From the NCBI GenBank assembly GCA_024280775.1, contig JAJRPM010000004.1, positions 124,001-188,000 on the forward strand: DNA of 64,000 bases, given 5' to 3'. A model generated the notes under the pieces. It was not told the DNA's origin and searched no databases. It was given only the letters and a program-made list of their open reading frames with translations. Of this stretch, positions 34,315 to 43,793 are shown one piece after another; position 1 is the first letter of the stretch; every line of letters begins with the position of its first letter. Position numbers and translations under genes: made by a program. Origin of the DNA: Candidatus Zixiibacteriota bacterium (lineage in GTDB: Bacteria; Zixibacteria; MSB-5A5; GN15; JACZUZ01).

Positions 34315-36888
34315 TCAATTACCTATTCTCGATTCCTTGTGTTGTATCGCTCTTTGTGCCTGTATGGGGATATTGAGTTTGTCGGAAATCCATTGGCGAT
34401 CCTCATACCCAATGGAGTGAATGTATAAATGCCTTATTACAATATCTTTGAGCATCCTTTGCGCAATCCGGTTCTTTTCTAGATCCTTATGCAATCTTGC
34501 GATTTCTTTTTTCGGCAATTTATTTTGAAACTCTAATTTCATTGCCACTTCAATCAATCGAAGTGCGGGGGTTTCTTCACTCTCCGCCATAGCTTGGGTA
34601 GCAACGCCTATCAAGTCATGTGAGCCGGTATTGTCAGCAAGCTTCTTAACTACAGCATAACTGAACCCATAGCACAATGAAAGGAATATCTGTTGCGCGA
34701 CCTTGTCTCTCTTATTTTCCTTTACAGAATCGCCTTCAATAATCATTGATATATACTTTACTACATCATCCTTGTGGTCTTCCGTAAAACTCAGATAAAA
34801 TCCGAGACACTTCAATCCTGAACCGAAAGCGGCCATCAAAAGACTCTTGATTTGTTTTTTGGTTAGAGACGATTGTCTATTGCGGAGTATTTGGCCGATT
34901 ATTTCTACTATCCGTAAAGAGCGGTGCATATCTGCTATCAGCTCCGAAGAGTGTTCTTCTGATCTGTCCTCCTCATATCCAGACTCGTACTCATCTTTAT
35001 TAGCTAGATGCTTCTTCCGTTCCTCTTCAACATTACGCCTTTCAATAATTAGATCAGGCAAATCATGTAGTAATTCGGCGAGGTATGAAGTTTCGGAGAC
35101 GTTCAATGTTGCCGCATCTTGTTCCTCGAATACCATTTCCGCATTGAGCAAAAGCTCGTCAATAATCCCACTATCCCTGCTATGGTGCACAAGGAATATG
35201 AGTATGTTGGCATACTTCTCAACATGAAGTTTACCGCAAAGGTCATAGATTGTAGACTTGACACTCTTATCTTCAAGATGATCCGATAAGTACTTCGCTA
35301 CGAAGAAATAGAAAATGTACTTGTACTTGACAACTATTCCAGTGCTTTTTTCTGTCAAAATACCTGCCGCCTTGAGGTTACGTAAGACCTCATCATGAGA
35401 TCTTATCACATAATCTGCATCATATCTTTCCTTGAAAGCCACCAAGTCCTCGGGGTCCATCCATTCATAATTCCTCCTAAACATGAAGAATGATAATTCC
35501 GACAGGTAATTGATATATAGATCAAGTTGCTGGGTACTGATGTTTAATCGAAGTAGCGAGGCATGAATTACTGTTTGATAACAGTGACCATACGACGTCA
35601 AACTATAGTCGGCTGGTCTAGCTGAATCTAGTATTTGGAGGACCGTTAGAATGTAAATTGGTTTGGGCGGGAGGACGCTCTTGCTGACAATAGCATTGAC
35701 ATGCCTTGTAGCCACATCATTCAATGACTCCAACTCAGCGGGCTGAATCGTTTCTTTGCGTCCAAGGGAATTCCAAGTACTAATCAAATCTCCTCTTCTC
35801 AAGTGTCCCATTGGCAAGATGTCGTACTGTCTGAGACCAGACATCTCTGAATATACTTCCTCGTTTAGTCTTATCGAAGGGTCAGAGCAGATTACAACTT
35901 TGTCAAAAAGGTTTTGGGAATTGGCAAGAAACTCGCATAGAGAGCGATGATTAAGTTGCATTTCGTCAAAGTCATCAATCAATAGAATCTTTTCGGAAGC
36001 ACAGGCCAAGTATCTTCTTACGTCTGCCTTATCGTATTGTCTTGATACAATAGGTGCCAACAATTTCGCCACATCTGACTTGTTAATCACTCGGCCATCG
36101 ACAAGCAATGGGACTGCACCTAACTCATAGTAGTTTACCATAAGCCTTTGAAGGAGAGCTGTCTTGCCAACCTGGTCATCACCTAACAATAGCGTACTAC
36201 TCGAAACCGATTTCAGGTGCAATGCATCGCTGGACTGCTCAATATTGTCAATGCTTTCATATTTCCGCGTAATTTCCTTTATGTCTGGAAACACATAGAT
36301 ATTCGAAAGCCGGACTTCTTCACAATGCCGGTGCTGGAACTGAATTTGCGTGTCATCGAGATAAGACAAAAAGCCATCACTAATACGCAACGCATCTCCA
36401 CGAGCCAGATTTCCGCTTGGTGAAACTGCTTTGAACTGCGATGAAGTCCAATCTTTCAAAGTCTTCGTGATAGCTAGGGCCACTTTCAACCACCACTCGT
36501 CGGAATTCGATTCGGTTGGTGGCGACCCATTTTCATTTGCCGCCGTAAGACCGGACAATGGAGTACTTAGCCAATTGCACGACCGAACAATTATGGGTAC
36601 GAGCTTGATTCTTTTTTTCTCTAACGATTTAAGAGCAACTTCAAATTCGTCGCGATAGGCAGAAGTTGAAGCAAGAAAATCTTGACTTACCAAGAAACAT
36701 ATTACATCTGAGTTCTCAAGATTCTCTCTGATGACTTCCATGATCTTATCACCAGCAAGTAGTTTTTTGTCATGCCATGTAGATAGCTCTCCGTTCTTCT
36801 CCAAGACTACCAGCTGTTTTCGGAATTCTTCGAAGTGGTTAGTATCGGCGTGGCTATAGCTAATGAAAAGCCTAGGCTTATTGTTCAT
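34315..36888 (-). CDS. TIR domain-STAND (NACHT/AAA-like) NTPase with helical C-terminal region; candidate anti-phage effector-sensor
   Basis: N-terminal TIR (PRLFISYSHADTNHFEEFRKQL...WHDKKLLAGDKIMEVIRENLENSDVICFLVSQDFLASTSAYRDEFEVAL); Walker A LLLGDDQVGKTALLQ; Walker B KILLIDDFDEM; FKYKYIFYFFVAKYL-like segment resembling metallophosphoesterase-STAND proteins. Confidence 0.88.
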   Translation of the reverse strand: MNNKPRLFISYSHADTNHFEEFRKQLVVLEKNGELSTWHDKKLLAGDKIMEVIRENLENSDVICFLVSQDFLASTSAYRDEFEVALKSLEKKRIKLVPIIVRSCNWLSTPLSGLTAANENGSPPTESNSDEWWLKVALAITKTLKDWTSSQFKAVSPSGNLARGDALRISDGFLSYLDDTQIQFQHRHCEEVRLSNIYVFPDIKEITRKYESIDNIEQSSDALHLKSVSSSTLLLGDDQVGKTALLQRLMVNYYELGAVPLLVDGRVINKSDVAKLLAPIVSRQYDKADVRRYLACASEKILLIDDFDEMQLNHRSLCEFLANSQNLFDKVVICSDPSIRLNEEVYSEMSGLRQYDILPMGHLRRGDLISTWNSLGRKETIQPAELESLNDVATRHVNAIVSKSVLPPKPIYILTVLQILDSARPADYSLTSYGHCYQTVIHASLLRLNISTQQLDLYINYLSELSFFMFRRNYEWMDPEDLVAFKERYDADYVIRSHDEVLRNLKAAGILTEKSTGIVVKYKYIFYFFVAKYLSDHLEDKSVKSTIYDLCGKLHVEKYANILIFLVHHSRDSGIIDELLLNAEMVFEEQDAATLNVSETSYLAELLHDLPDLIIERRNVEEERKKHLANKDEYESGYEEDRSEEHSSELIADMHRSLRIVEIIGQILRNRQSSLTKKQIKSLLMAAFGSGLKCLGFYLSFTEDHKDDVVKYISMIIEGDSVKENKRDKVAQQIFLSLCYGFSYAVVKKLADNTGSHDLIGVATQAMAESEETPALRLIEVAMKLEFQNKLPKKEIARLHKDLEKNRIAQRMLKDIVIRHLYIHSIGYEDRQWISDKLNIPIQAQRAIQHKESRIGN

Positions 36889-36989
36889 ACTCTACAATCC
36901 TTCGAGCAATGTGTGACGTCTTATTCGACTATACTAAAATCATCCGAGTAAACAGCAAATCGTACTGTTTCACCTATATGACCCCACCT

Positions 36990-37727
36990 CTACAACCCAG
37001 CCTCACGCCACCGCTTCAACACAAACTGTGCAAACTCAGAAACCTTGGCGGTAACTTTCTTATGATACTCTTTGGAGGATTCGAGATTGTCAAAACGAGG
37101 CTTACCGGCATCAGAGCGATAGGTAAGAATAGTGCCGGGGATTGGATAAACATCAGCGCCGGGTGCAAAAGTGTACACCATATCATCGGAGTATTGCTCA
37201 GGAAAGCCAAACTTGGGGTTAATAGCCATCACCATCGCATTTTCGTCAAGCCCCGCATGTCCGCCGGACTCACCAAAATGTTCACGCGTCAACTCCTCGC
37301 ACATCTGCCACCAATGCAGAGCCGCCACATTCAATCCATACTTGTGATTGCCCATGCGCACTACATCCTTGAGCGCATTGTTATTGCCGCCATGCCCATT
37401 GAGGATAATAACATTCTTAAACTTAGAGCGTTGGAATGACTTAAGTATGTCCATCAAGTAACGAATGAACGTCTTAGGGTCAATAGTAGTCGAACCGGGA
37501 TAGGAATACAGCGAGCGCGTAATCCCATGATTAACAATAGGCGCAATCAGCGCATTAGTGTCATCAGCTATGCCATCGGCGATAGAATCAGGGATATAAT
37601 TGTCAGTGCCGATGCAAGAAGCGCCATGCGCCTCAACAGTGCCAACCGGCAGAATAACTGTATCTATTTCAGAGGGAACTAAACGTTGAATATCCCGCCA
37701 GGTGCGGGCCTGCAGATGTCGTTCCAT
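36990..37727 (-). CDS. Creatininase family protein
   Basis: VILPVGTVEAHGASCIGTDNYIPDSIADGIA, ILNGHGGNNNALKDV, GESGGHAGLDENAMVMAI. Confidence 0.9.
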   Translation of the reverse strand: MERHLQARTWRDIQRLVPSEIDTVILPVGTVEAHGASCIGTDNYIPDSIADGIADDTNALIAPIVNHGITRSLYSYPGSTTIDPKTFIRYLMDILKSFQRSKFKNVIILNGHGGNNNALKDVVRMGNHKYGLNVAALHWWQMCEELTREHFGESGGHAGLDENAMVMAINPKFGFPEQYSDDMVYTFAPGADVYPIPGTILTYRSDAGKPRFDNLESSKEYHKKVTAKVSEFAQFVLKRWREAGL

Positions 37728-37760
37728 TTGTTCCTGCCTATTTATTACACCTGTGCTTCG

Positions 37761-38525
37761 CTAGGCTTCGCTTTCGGCGAGTAGTCGCGAAAGTGTCAAT
37801 TCGGTTTCATGCGCGGTAACTTCATCACCCTGAAGTCTGAACTGATTGATATCACGCACCAAATATTCAAGATCTTCAGGATGCTCAACCACATACCACA
37901 TCTCAAGCTCAGTCCAATGCAAACCCTCAGCGGTAAGTGTATTAGAAACATCCGAATAAATAGTCGGCTCAGTCCAGTCAAATTGCGACAACGAAGTATG
38001 ATACTGCCCGCGCATACCAAGAAGATAATAGCGCCCCTCAACAGTCGGCCCAAACACCGCATCAAAATTATCAAGCTCATCAATCGCCTGAGTAATCAAT
38101 TTGGCCGTGAGCGTAGGAGTCCGGCTACCAAGAAAAATAACTTTCTCAAATCCCTCGGCAAAACAATCCTTAATTGCGGTCTCCATCTTCACTCCCCATC
38201 TATCTGCGGGAAGCTCAACATCCAGGAATAACCGTGAGTCGATAGCCTTACCACTATTCTTCTCGATTTTATTCTGCACATAATGCACAATCTTCTCAAC
38301 CGAAGCTCTAGTCTCCAAATCATCGCCATAAAAAAGCCGCACCGAAGCCCCCGGAATAGAAAGAGCCGCAACCAGCGTATCAGCGGTGAATGACTGGCTA
38401 AGCAAATCCTTCTGACGGTCATCAAACCGGCCGTCAAAATCCAAATTCGAACCGTCCTCTGTAGTTTCCTGCACACAAATAGCGATAACTGTATTAGAGT
38501 ATTTTTTCTTCCCGGCGGCTGACAT
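37761..38525 (-). CDS. DUF2064/TIGR04282-like glycosyltransferase-fold protein
   Basis: MKTAIKDCF-like MKMETAIKDCFAEGFEKVIFLGSRTPTLTAKLITQAIDELDNFDAVFGPTVEGRYYLLGM arrangement. Confidence 0.7.
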   Translation of the reverse strand: MSAAGKKKYSNTVIAICVQETTEDGSNLDFDGRFDDRQKDLLSQSFTADTLVAALSIPGASVRLFYGDDLETRASVEKIVHYVQNKIEKNSGKAIDSRLFLDVELPADRWGVKMETAIKDCFAEGFEKVIFLGSRTPTLTAKLITQAIDELDNFDAVFGPTVEGRYYLLGMRGQYHTSLSQFDWTEPTIYSDVSNTLTAEGLHWTELEMWYVVEHPEDLEYLVRDINQFRLQGDEVTAHETELTLSRLLAESEA

Positions 38526-38755
38526 GATAATATTCTGTATCTACTTATAGTTAGTGAACGTTTCTGTTTCCTGGCGTTCGATTACGCCTCGTGCAATCGC
38601 AATAGCAATAAAGCGCTTATAGAAAACGATTGCTAAAAAAACATACGATGCCTCCGCGCGAGAGTCAACTATGCTGAAGCAAGATGTTGGGAAAATGTAA
38701 ATTGGGGAATTTGACGCCTAGCGCCATAGAATAGAAGAAATACCGGCCCAATGAC

Positions 38756-39802
38756 CTAAGAGTGGTCCTTTAAATAAACTCGCATTTCCTGCTTAATCAA
38801 CTGCACAAACTTATCCGAATTTAACTGTTTGACAAGTTTATCTGCGACACGCTGAGCCACAGCGTCAGCCATTTGCTTAGAGAACACAGTGGCGGCTTGA
38901 TCGTTATCCGACGAATCCGCCCATTCGAAAACGCTGTCATCGCTGGCAGGAGCAGGCTTAGCGGCTTTCTGCGGAGCGCTCTGCGGCGAGGACTTAGCGC
39001 CACCCTGCATTTCAGACATAAACCATTCGTAGTCATGATCGCCCTTTGCAGGAGCCGCGGAAGGACTCTGCTTCGGAGCTTCGCTAGTCTTGGCGGCTGT
39101 TTCAAGTGGAGCCACATCCAACTTAGCGCCATCGGAAACCTGTCCTGCCGAAGCCGCCATATCGCGTAGCTTGTTCTGCATAAACGCCAAATCAATTTTC
39201 GATGTGTCAGTGGTAGATTTTTGAGTTGAAGTTACACTGGTTATTTCCGCGTCATAACCAACCAAACTTTCGCTCTTGGAGATAGTTTGTATCTCAGAAC
39301 TATCAACCGCGCCACGAACTTCGGATTCGTGCACATCAATTTGGTCAAGCCCCAGAGCCTTATCAAGAGCGCCCTCTACTGCATCATCACCGAATAAAGA
39401 TGCGCTCTCCTTGGGCGATGCAACTGTCGCAGTCGACCCTGAACCAGCCCCAGTAAAAACATTCACCTTCGAAAGCAATTCATCAGCGGCAAATGGACAG
39501 CGCACAATCGCCTCTTCCGGCAAATCAGGAGCCGAATCAGTACCGGAACACAGCAACAAAAACGGAGCGCCCACATGCTCAGAGTTCTCCGCCCAACTCT
39601 GATAGAACGGAGCGCCACTATCACCCTGAACCCGAACACCAACCACCGCCAAATCAAACTTTGACACGGTGAGTATACCTTCAGCGCGTGAGGCAGAATC
39701 TACAGAAACAACTTCATAGCCAGCCTGACGCATGACTTTCTCAGCTTCGGACCGCAATGCGGCATCCGGCTCAACGAGCAATATTTGTTTGCGAGGGGTC
39801 AT
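38756..39802 (-). CDS. Receiver-like (pseudo-receiver) domain protein with long disordered linker
   Basis: N-terminus KQILLVEPDAALRSEAEKVMRQAGYEVVSVDSASRAEGILTVSKFDLAVVGVRV resembles a CheY-like domain. Confidence 0.7.
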   Translation of the reverse strand: MTPRKQILLVEPDAALRSEAEKVMRQAGYEVVSVDSASRAEGILTVSKFDLAVVGVRVQGDSGAPFYQSWAENSEHVGAPFLLLCSGTDSAPDLPEEAIVRCPFAADELLSKVNVFTGAGSGSTATVASPKESASLFGDDAVEGALDKALGLDQIDVHESEVRGAVDSSEIQTISKSESLVGYDAEITSVTSTQKSTTDTSKIDLAFMQNKLRDMAASAGQVSDGAKLDVAPLETAAKTSEAPKQSPSAAPAKGDHDYEWFMSEMQGGAKSSPQSAPQKAAKPAPASDDSVFEWADSSDNDQAATVFSKQMADAVAQRVADKLVKQLNSDKFVQLIKQEMRVYLKDHS

Positions 39803-39880
39803 AATTTAGTTATCGACAGAAAAGGGTGATTATTTGTGCTGATCTTCTATGCTGTTACCGGCCATTCTTCCACTTGGGTG

Positions 39881-40798
39881 TTACTTAGGCCGCTTGTCTT
39901 CTGATAGTCTTTCGCTGGCTTCTTCCAGGAACTTTCGCTCTTCGTCGGTGATATTCTCCAGCCCCACCGCGTTAATCTTATCCAAAATGGAATCGACTCG
40001 TTGCATTACGTCCTCGGCCTGGCGACGGTTCGTTTCGAAACGCTGATTTAACTTCTCATGTTTCCGGCGCTTAAACCAGGATTTAAGCGTCCCTTCTGAC
40101 TGCTGGACAACTCCCCTCCGGCTCAGCAGAAAACCAATCACCGCCCCGCCGAGATGAGCAAAATGCGCCACATTCCCACCCGGTGAGATAAATGACCAAA
40201 TCATCGGAATAATCAAAAACGCCGGAACCGCATATTTAATCTTGACCGGTAGCACAAAGTACAAATACAACTTACGCTCCGGGAAATAGCGCCAATAGGC
40301 CGCCATCACACCAAATACAGCTCCCGAGGCGCCTATAATAGCGGCATAAGAATTGAAGTCAAGTATCAGCGAAAACAAAGCGCCACCCAATCCCGAGAGT
40401 AAATAGAACCGCACAAATCTACGCGAGCCCCACATAGTCTCGAATTCTGTCCCGAACATCCACAGAACCAGCATATTGAAAAGAATATGCATGAGCCCAC
40501 CATGCAAGAACATGTAGGTAAACGGCTTATAGAATCCGTTGGGGAAATCTTCGCTAAAATAAGCCCCGGGCACAAAACCAAAATCCCCAGTTAGAGGGGT
40601 GATTTGCTGAATAAAAAATACTACTACATTGACAATGATTATCCACTTGATTGCCGGCCCAATTACACTTGGTCCGAACCGCAGACGAGAACCACCACCG
40701 AAGCCGCCACGATTGGAGCCGAAACCGCCAAAGCCCCCAAAGCCCGAACCGGATCTATGTGAATCGTCATGTGAATCGTCATTTGAGTAATTAGTCAT
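39881..40798 (-). CDS. Rhomboid family intramembrane serine protease
   Basis: FLHGGLMHILFNMLVLWMFG, AIIGASGAVFGVMAAY (GASG), HFAHLGGAVIGFLL; Gly-rich N-terminus. Confidence 0.93.
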   Translation of the reverse strand: MTNYSNDDSHDDSHRSGSGFGGFGGFGSNRGGFGGGSRLRFGPSVIGPAIKWIIIVNVVVFFIQQITPLTGDFGFVPGAYFSEDFPNGFYKPFTYMFLHGGLMHILFNMLVLWMFGTEFETMWGSRRFVRFYLLSGLGGALFSLILDFNSYAAIIGASGAVFGVMAAYWRYFPERKLYLYFVLPVKIKYAVPAFLIIPMIWSFISPGGNVAHFAHLGGAVIGFLLSRRGVVQQSEGTLKSWFKRRKHEKLNQRFETNRRQAEDVMQRVDSILDKINAVGLENITDEERKFLEEASERLSEDKRPK

Positions 40799-40963
40799 TG
40801 TATTCTATACATCGGAAACACGTTATAGTTTGTTAATCAAATAGCTTTTCCTCAAGAAACGCCCGCCTCTTTGGCCGCAAGTCCCTAGGCGCGCGCAACC
40901 AGTTAAACAATAACGACTTATAGCTGACCGTCATTGCTGGCGGCCCAGGTGAGTAAAAGCACA

Positions 40964-41437
40964 TCAGCTAAAACGAACATGCTCTTTAAGCATACAGCGA
41001 TCCATAACTACAGTAAGCCCGGCTTCTTTTGCCAATTCGAAGGCCTCAACTGATACGACACCCTCTTGAAACCATATAGCCTTGGCCCCAATTGCAATCG
41101 CTTGGCGAGTTATCTCCGGCGCAAACTCCGAGCGCCGGAACACATCGACTATATCGATTTTTCCGGGTACTGAAGCCAAATCAGGATAGGCCTCTATACC
41201 CAGAGCCTCTGTCTCTTTGGGATTTATCGGAATAATCTCATAACCCTGAGAAAGCAAATATGCCGCTACTCCGTTACTAGCGCGTGAGGGGTCAGAAGAC
41301 AGCCCCACAACCGCCACCCGCTTTGACTTTTCCAGTAACTCCTGGATTTCGTCCGGGTCGGGATTGACCCACTGATCGTCACGATCACCATCAGGGTCTC
41401 CAGAATTCTCAACTTCTCGCAAAATTCCTTCTTTCAA
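40964..41437 (-). CDS. CoA-binding domain protein (YccU-like)
   Basis: RVAVVGLSSDPSRASNGVAAYLLSQGYEIIPINPKETEALG...AIWFQEGVVS...VVMDRCMLKEH. Confidence 0.92.
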   Translation of the reverse strand: MKEGILREVENSGDPDGDRDDQWVNPDPDEIQELLEKSKRVAVVGLSSDPSRASNGVAAYLLSQGYEIIPINPKETEALGIEAYPDLASVPGKIDIVDVFRRSEFAPEITRQAIAIGAKAIWFQEGVVSVEAFELAKEAGLTVVMDRCMLKEHVRFS

Positions 41438-41477
41438 TCTACAATGACAAAATTATTGATTTAACAGCAAACTCAAA

Positions 41478-41503
41478 GGGCGCCACCCAAAAAGGTGACG
41501 CCC
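41478..41503 (-). terminator. Probable Rho-independent terminator downstream of trxA
   Basis: GGGCGCCACC-CAAAAA-GGTGACGCCC stem (one mismatch); minus strand continues CTTTGAGTTTG. Confidence 0.5.
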
Positions 41504-41553
41504 ACATTTGAATTATACGATACTATCAGGAAAAAGTCTCCCAACAAAAGCGT

Positions 41554-41880
41554 TCAAGCAAACACCTTATCAATTTTCTCGATAAGTTGCGCTTTCGGAA
41601 CCGCTCCAACCATCTGCTCCACCATCTCACCGTTCTTGAAAAACAACAGTGACGGAATGGACATGATACCATACTTCTGAGCAGTCTCCTGATTGCTGTC
41701 AACGTCGACCTTGGCAATACGAACCTTGCCGTCGTATTCCTTAGCCACCTCTTCGAGCATCGGAGCAATCATTCTGCAAGGACCACACCAACTGGCCCAA
41801 AAATCCACCACTACCGGTGTATCAGATTTGATTACCTGTTCCTCGAACGTGCTATCGGTAACTTGTTCTGGTGCGCTCAT
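41554..41880 (-). CDS. trxA: Thioredoxin
   Basis: [36 protein letters not shown]. Confidence 0.97.
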   Translation of the reverse strand: MSAPEQVTDSTFEEQVIKSDTPVVVDFWASWCGPCRMIAPMLEEVAKEYDGKVRIAKVDVDSNQETAQKYGIMSIPSLLFFKNGEMVEQMVGAVPKAQLIEKIDKVFA

Positions 41881-42223
41881 CTTAATACTCCCGCCTTTCT
41901 ATGAGAATCCTGTCGAATTCCCTCTATATGTGTTTCTTCTATCTTTTACTAAAATACAGCCCCAACCAACTCGCGACTTCTAAGAACCACTTCTAATAAC
42001 CAATGCAATCAAGCCGCAGGTGTAATACCGCAAATACCCTCAAACTGTTCCCGGGCCGTCAACAGATCTTCAGCTACCGAACCACAAGAGAGCTTACTTA
42101 GTATACTGTTTTTGTATCGTCAGGAAAAGCATATCCGGCGCTAGATTTTGCTCAATAGCAACTTCATCGCATAGTTGTGTTTGGTCGCTGTCTCGGGTCG
42201 TTGTCTCTGGTCTCTGTCTTGTT

Positions 42224-42267
42224 GTCTCGGGTCACAATTCTCGCTACGCGAGAATTGTGCCCCGAGA
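42224..42267. repeat. Long hairpin upstream of dtd
   Basis: GTCTCGGGTCACAATTCTCGC-TAC-GCGAGAATTGTGCCCCGAGAC: 20 bp paired with one mismatch. Confidence 0.85.
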
Positions 42268-42336
42268 CTTCCGCTAACTATACCAATAATAACCATTCAA
42301 CTTGTCACCAGTCCCCCGCTAGCGTATCATCAAAGC

Positions 42337-42786
42337 ATGCGAGCAGTAATCCAAAGGGTAAAATCCGCATCAGTAAAAATCGATGACGCCACTGTAGGAA
42401 AAATACAGGGCGGACTTATGATACTGTTGGGGGCCAAAACCGGAGATAGCGAAGCTGATGTCGCCTATTTGGTCGAAAAAATCTCACGCTTACGGATTTT
42501 TGAGGATGACGCCGGAAAAATGAACCTCTCCCTGCAAGACTTACCAAAAGAATCCCGCTCGGCTCTGGTAGTTTCCCAGTTCACCCTCTACGCAGACACC
42601 CGAAAAGGCCGCCGTCCCAGCTTCAATCAAGCGCTCGAACCCGTAGCCGCCAAAAAGCTCTACCACTCATTCGTCACAAATCTCAAAACTACCGGGATCA
42701 AAGTAGAAACCGGAGAGTTCGGAGCCAAAATGCTGGTAAGTCTCGAAAATGACGGTCCGGTCACAATCATTTTGGAAAGCCCATAA
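42337..42786 (+). CDS. dtd: D-aminoacyl-tRNA deacylase
   Basis: [37 protein letters not shown]...[21 protein letters not shown]-type motif. ORF track start 42175 is too long. Confidence 0.95.
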   Translation: MRAVIQRVKSASVKIDDATVGKIQGGLMILLGAKTGDSEADVAYLVEKISRLRIFEDDAGKMNLSLQDLPKESRSALVVSQFTLYADTRKGRRPSFNQALEPVAAKKLYHSFVTNLKTTGIKVETGEFGAKMLVSLENDGPVTIILESP

Positions 42787-42833
42787 CAGAGATACTTCTT
42801 ACCCCAAAGACACAATACAACCGATTCCCCTCT

Positions 42834-43529
42834 ATGCCACTGCCAAAACTACAAATCCCTCCGATGAACAAACTGCGTCATCTGAGCGAGGAGTTTCCAG
42901 TGATTCTCGGCTCCGGCTCTCCCCGTCGCAAAGACTTACTGGAACAGGCGGGTATTCCATTCAGCATCGTTACCACAGATGTCCCCGAGGATATTCCACG
43001 CGGCGAAGCCCCCGATACAGCGGCAAAGCGCCTCTCAGCTCTAAAAGCCTATCACGTCAGCCAGCGAGTAATTCAAGAAGGCCGAACCGAACCAGCGGTA
43101 ATAATCTCCGCAGACACCATAGTCTGGCACAACGGCGAGTGCCTTGGAAAACCCGAGAATGAAACAGTAGCGCGAGAGCTCTTGCACAGATTACGCGGGG
43201 AAACACACAGCGTATTCACTGCAGTCACTCTATCGCTAAATCTCTCCCCTACCCTGGCGCACAGTGTTTCTGACATTGTCGTTTCTGACATTGTCGAAAC
43301 AGGGATAGCTGAAACAAAGGTAGCTTTCAAGAACGTCTCCGATGACCAAATCGAGCGCTACATAGCCACCGGCGACCCACTCGATAAGGCCGGAGCCTAT
43401 GGCGCACAAGAACTCGGCGCTTTTTTAGTTGACCATATCAGCGGAGAGCTGGATACTGTCATTGGCTTTCCGCTGGCGCTTGTGGATGATTTGGCCGGTC
43501 TTCTTCTGACCAAAATCCCTCGCGATTAG
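42834..43529 (+). CDS. maf: Maf family nucleotide pyrophosphatase
   Basis: VILGSGSPRRKDLLEQAGIPF, ISADTIVWHNGECLGKP, AGAYGAQELGAFLVDHISGELDTVIGFPL. The start may be MNKLRHLSEEF at 42864. Confidence 0.93.
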   Translation: MPLPKLQIPPMNKLRHLSEEFPVILGSGSPRRKDLLEQAGIPFSIVTTDVPEDIPRGEAPDTAAKRLSALKAYHVSQRVIQEGRTEPAVIISADTIVWHNGECLGKPENETVARELLHRLRGETHSVFTAVTLSLNLSPTLAHSVSDIVVSDIVETGIAETKVAFKNVSDDQIERYIATGDPLDKAGAYGAQELGAFLVDHISGELDTVIGFPLALVDDLAGLLLTKIPRD

Positions 43530-43793
43530 TTCCAGTCGACAAAAACCGCCGCTGAACAGGGAAAAACCACGCAAGAGGTTTGTTCACAGTAGCGGATGTC
43601 GATAGAGAATACAGGGAAAGTAATCGTGACAAATCTCTCTAACAGGATTTTCTCCAACAACCTGAGAATTTGTGCGTATTTCAAAGTGTAGTTGAGTATG
43701 TAATTCAGTATATAGCTCAGGAAATCGCCAGGGATTGGCGAGACGGAACACATCGGAAAAGTAATTTCAGAGTAGCGCCACCAGAGAATCGAT

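Noticed and set aside
34315-36888. Multi-gene defense island around the TIR-STAND gene
   Set aside because: Both flanks (hemH; creatininase, DUF2064) are ordinary metabolic genes; no toxin-antitoxin, RM or other defense genes seen within the window.
36909-37439. 176-aa + strand ORF
   Set aside because: Mostly antisense to the creatininase gene, which has clear motifs.
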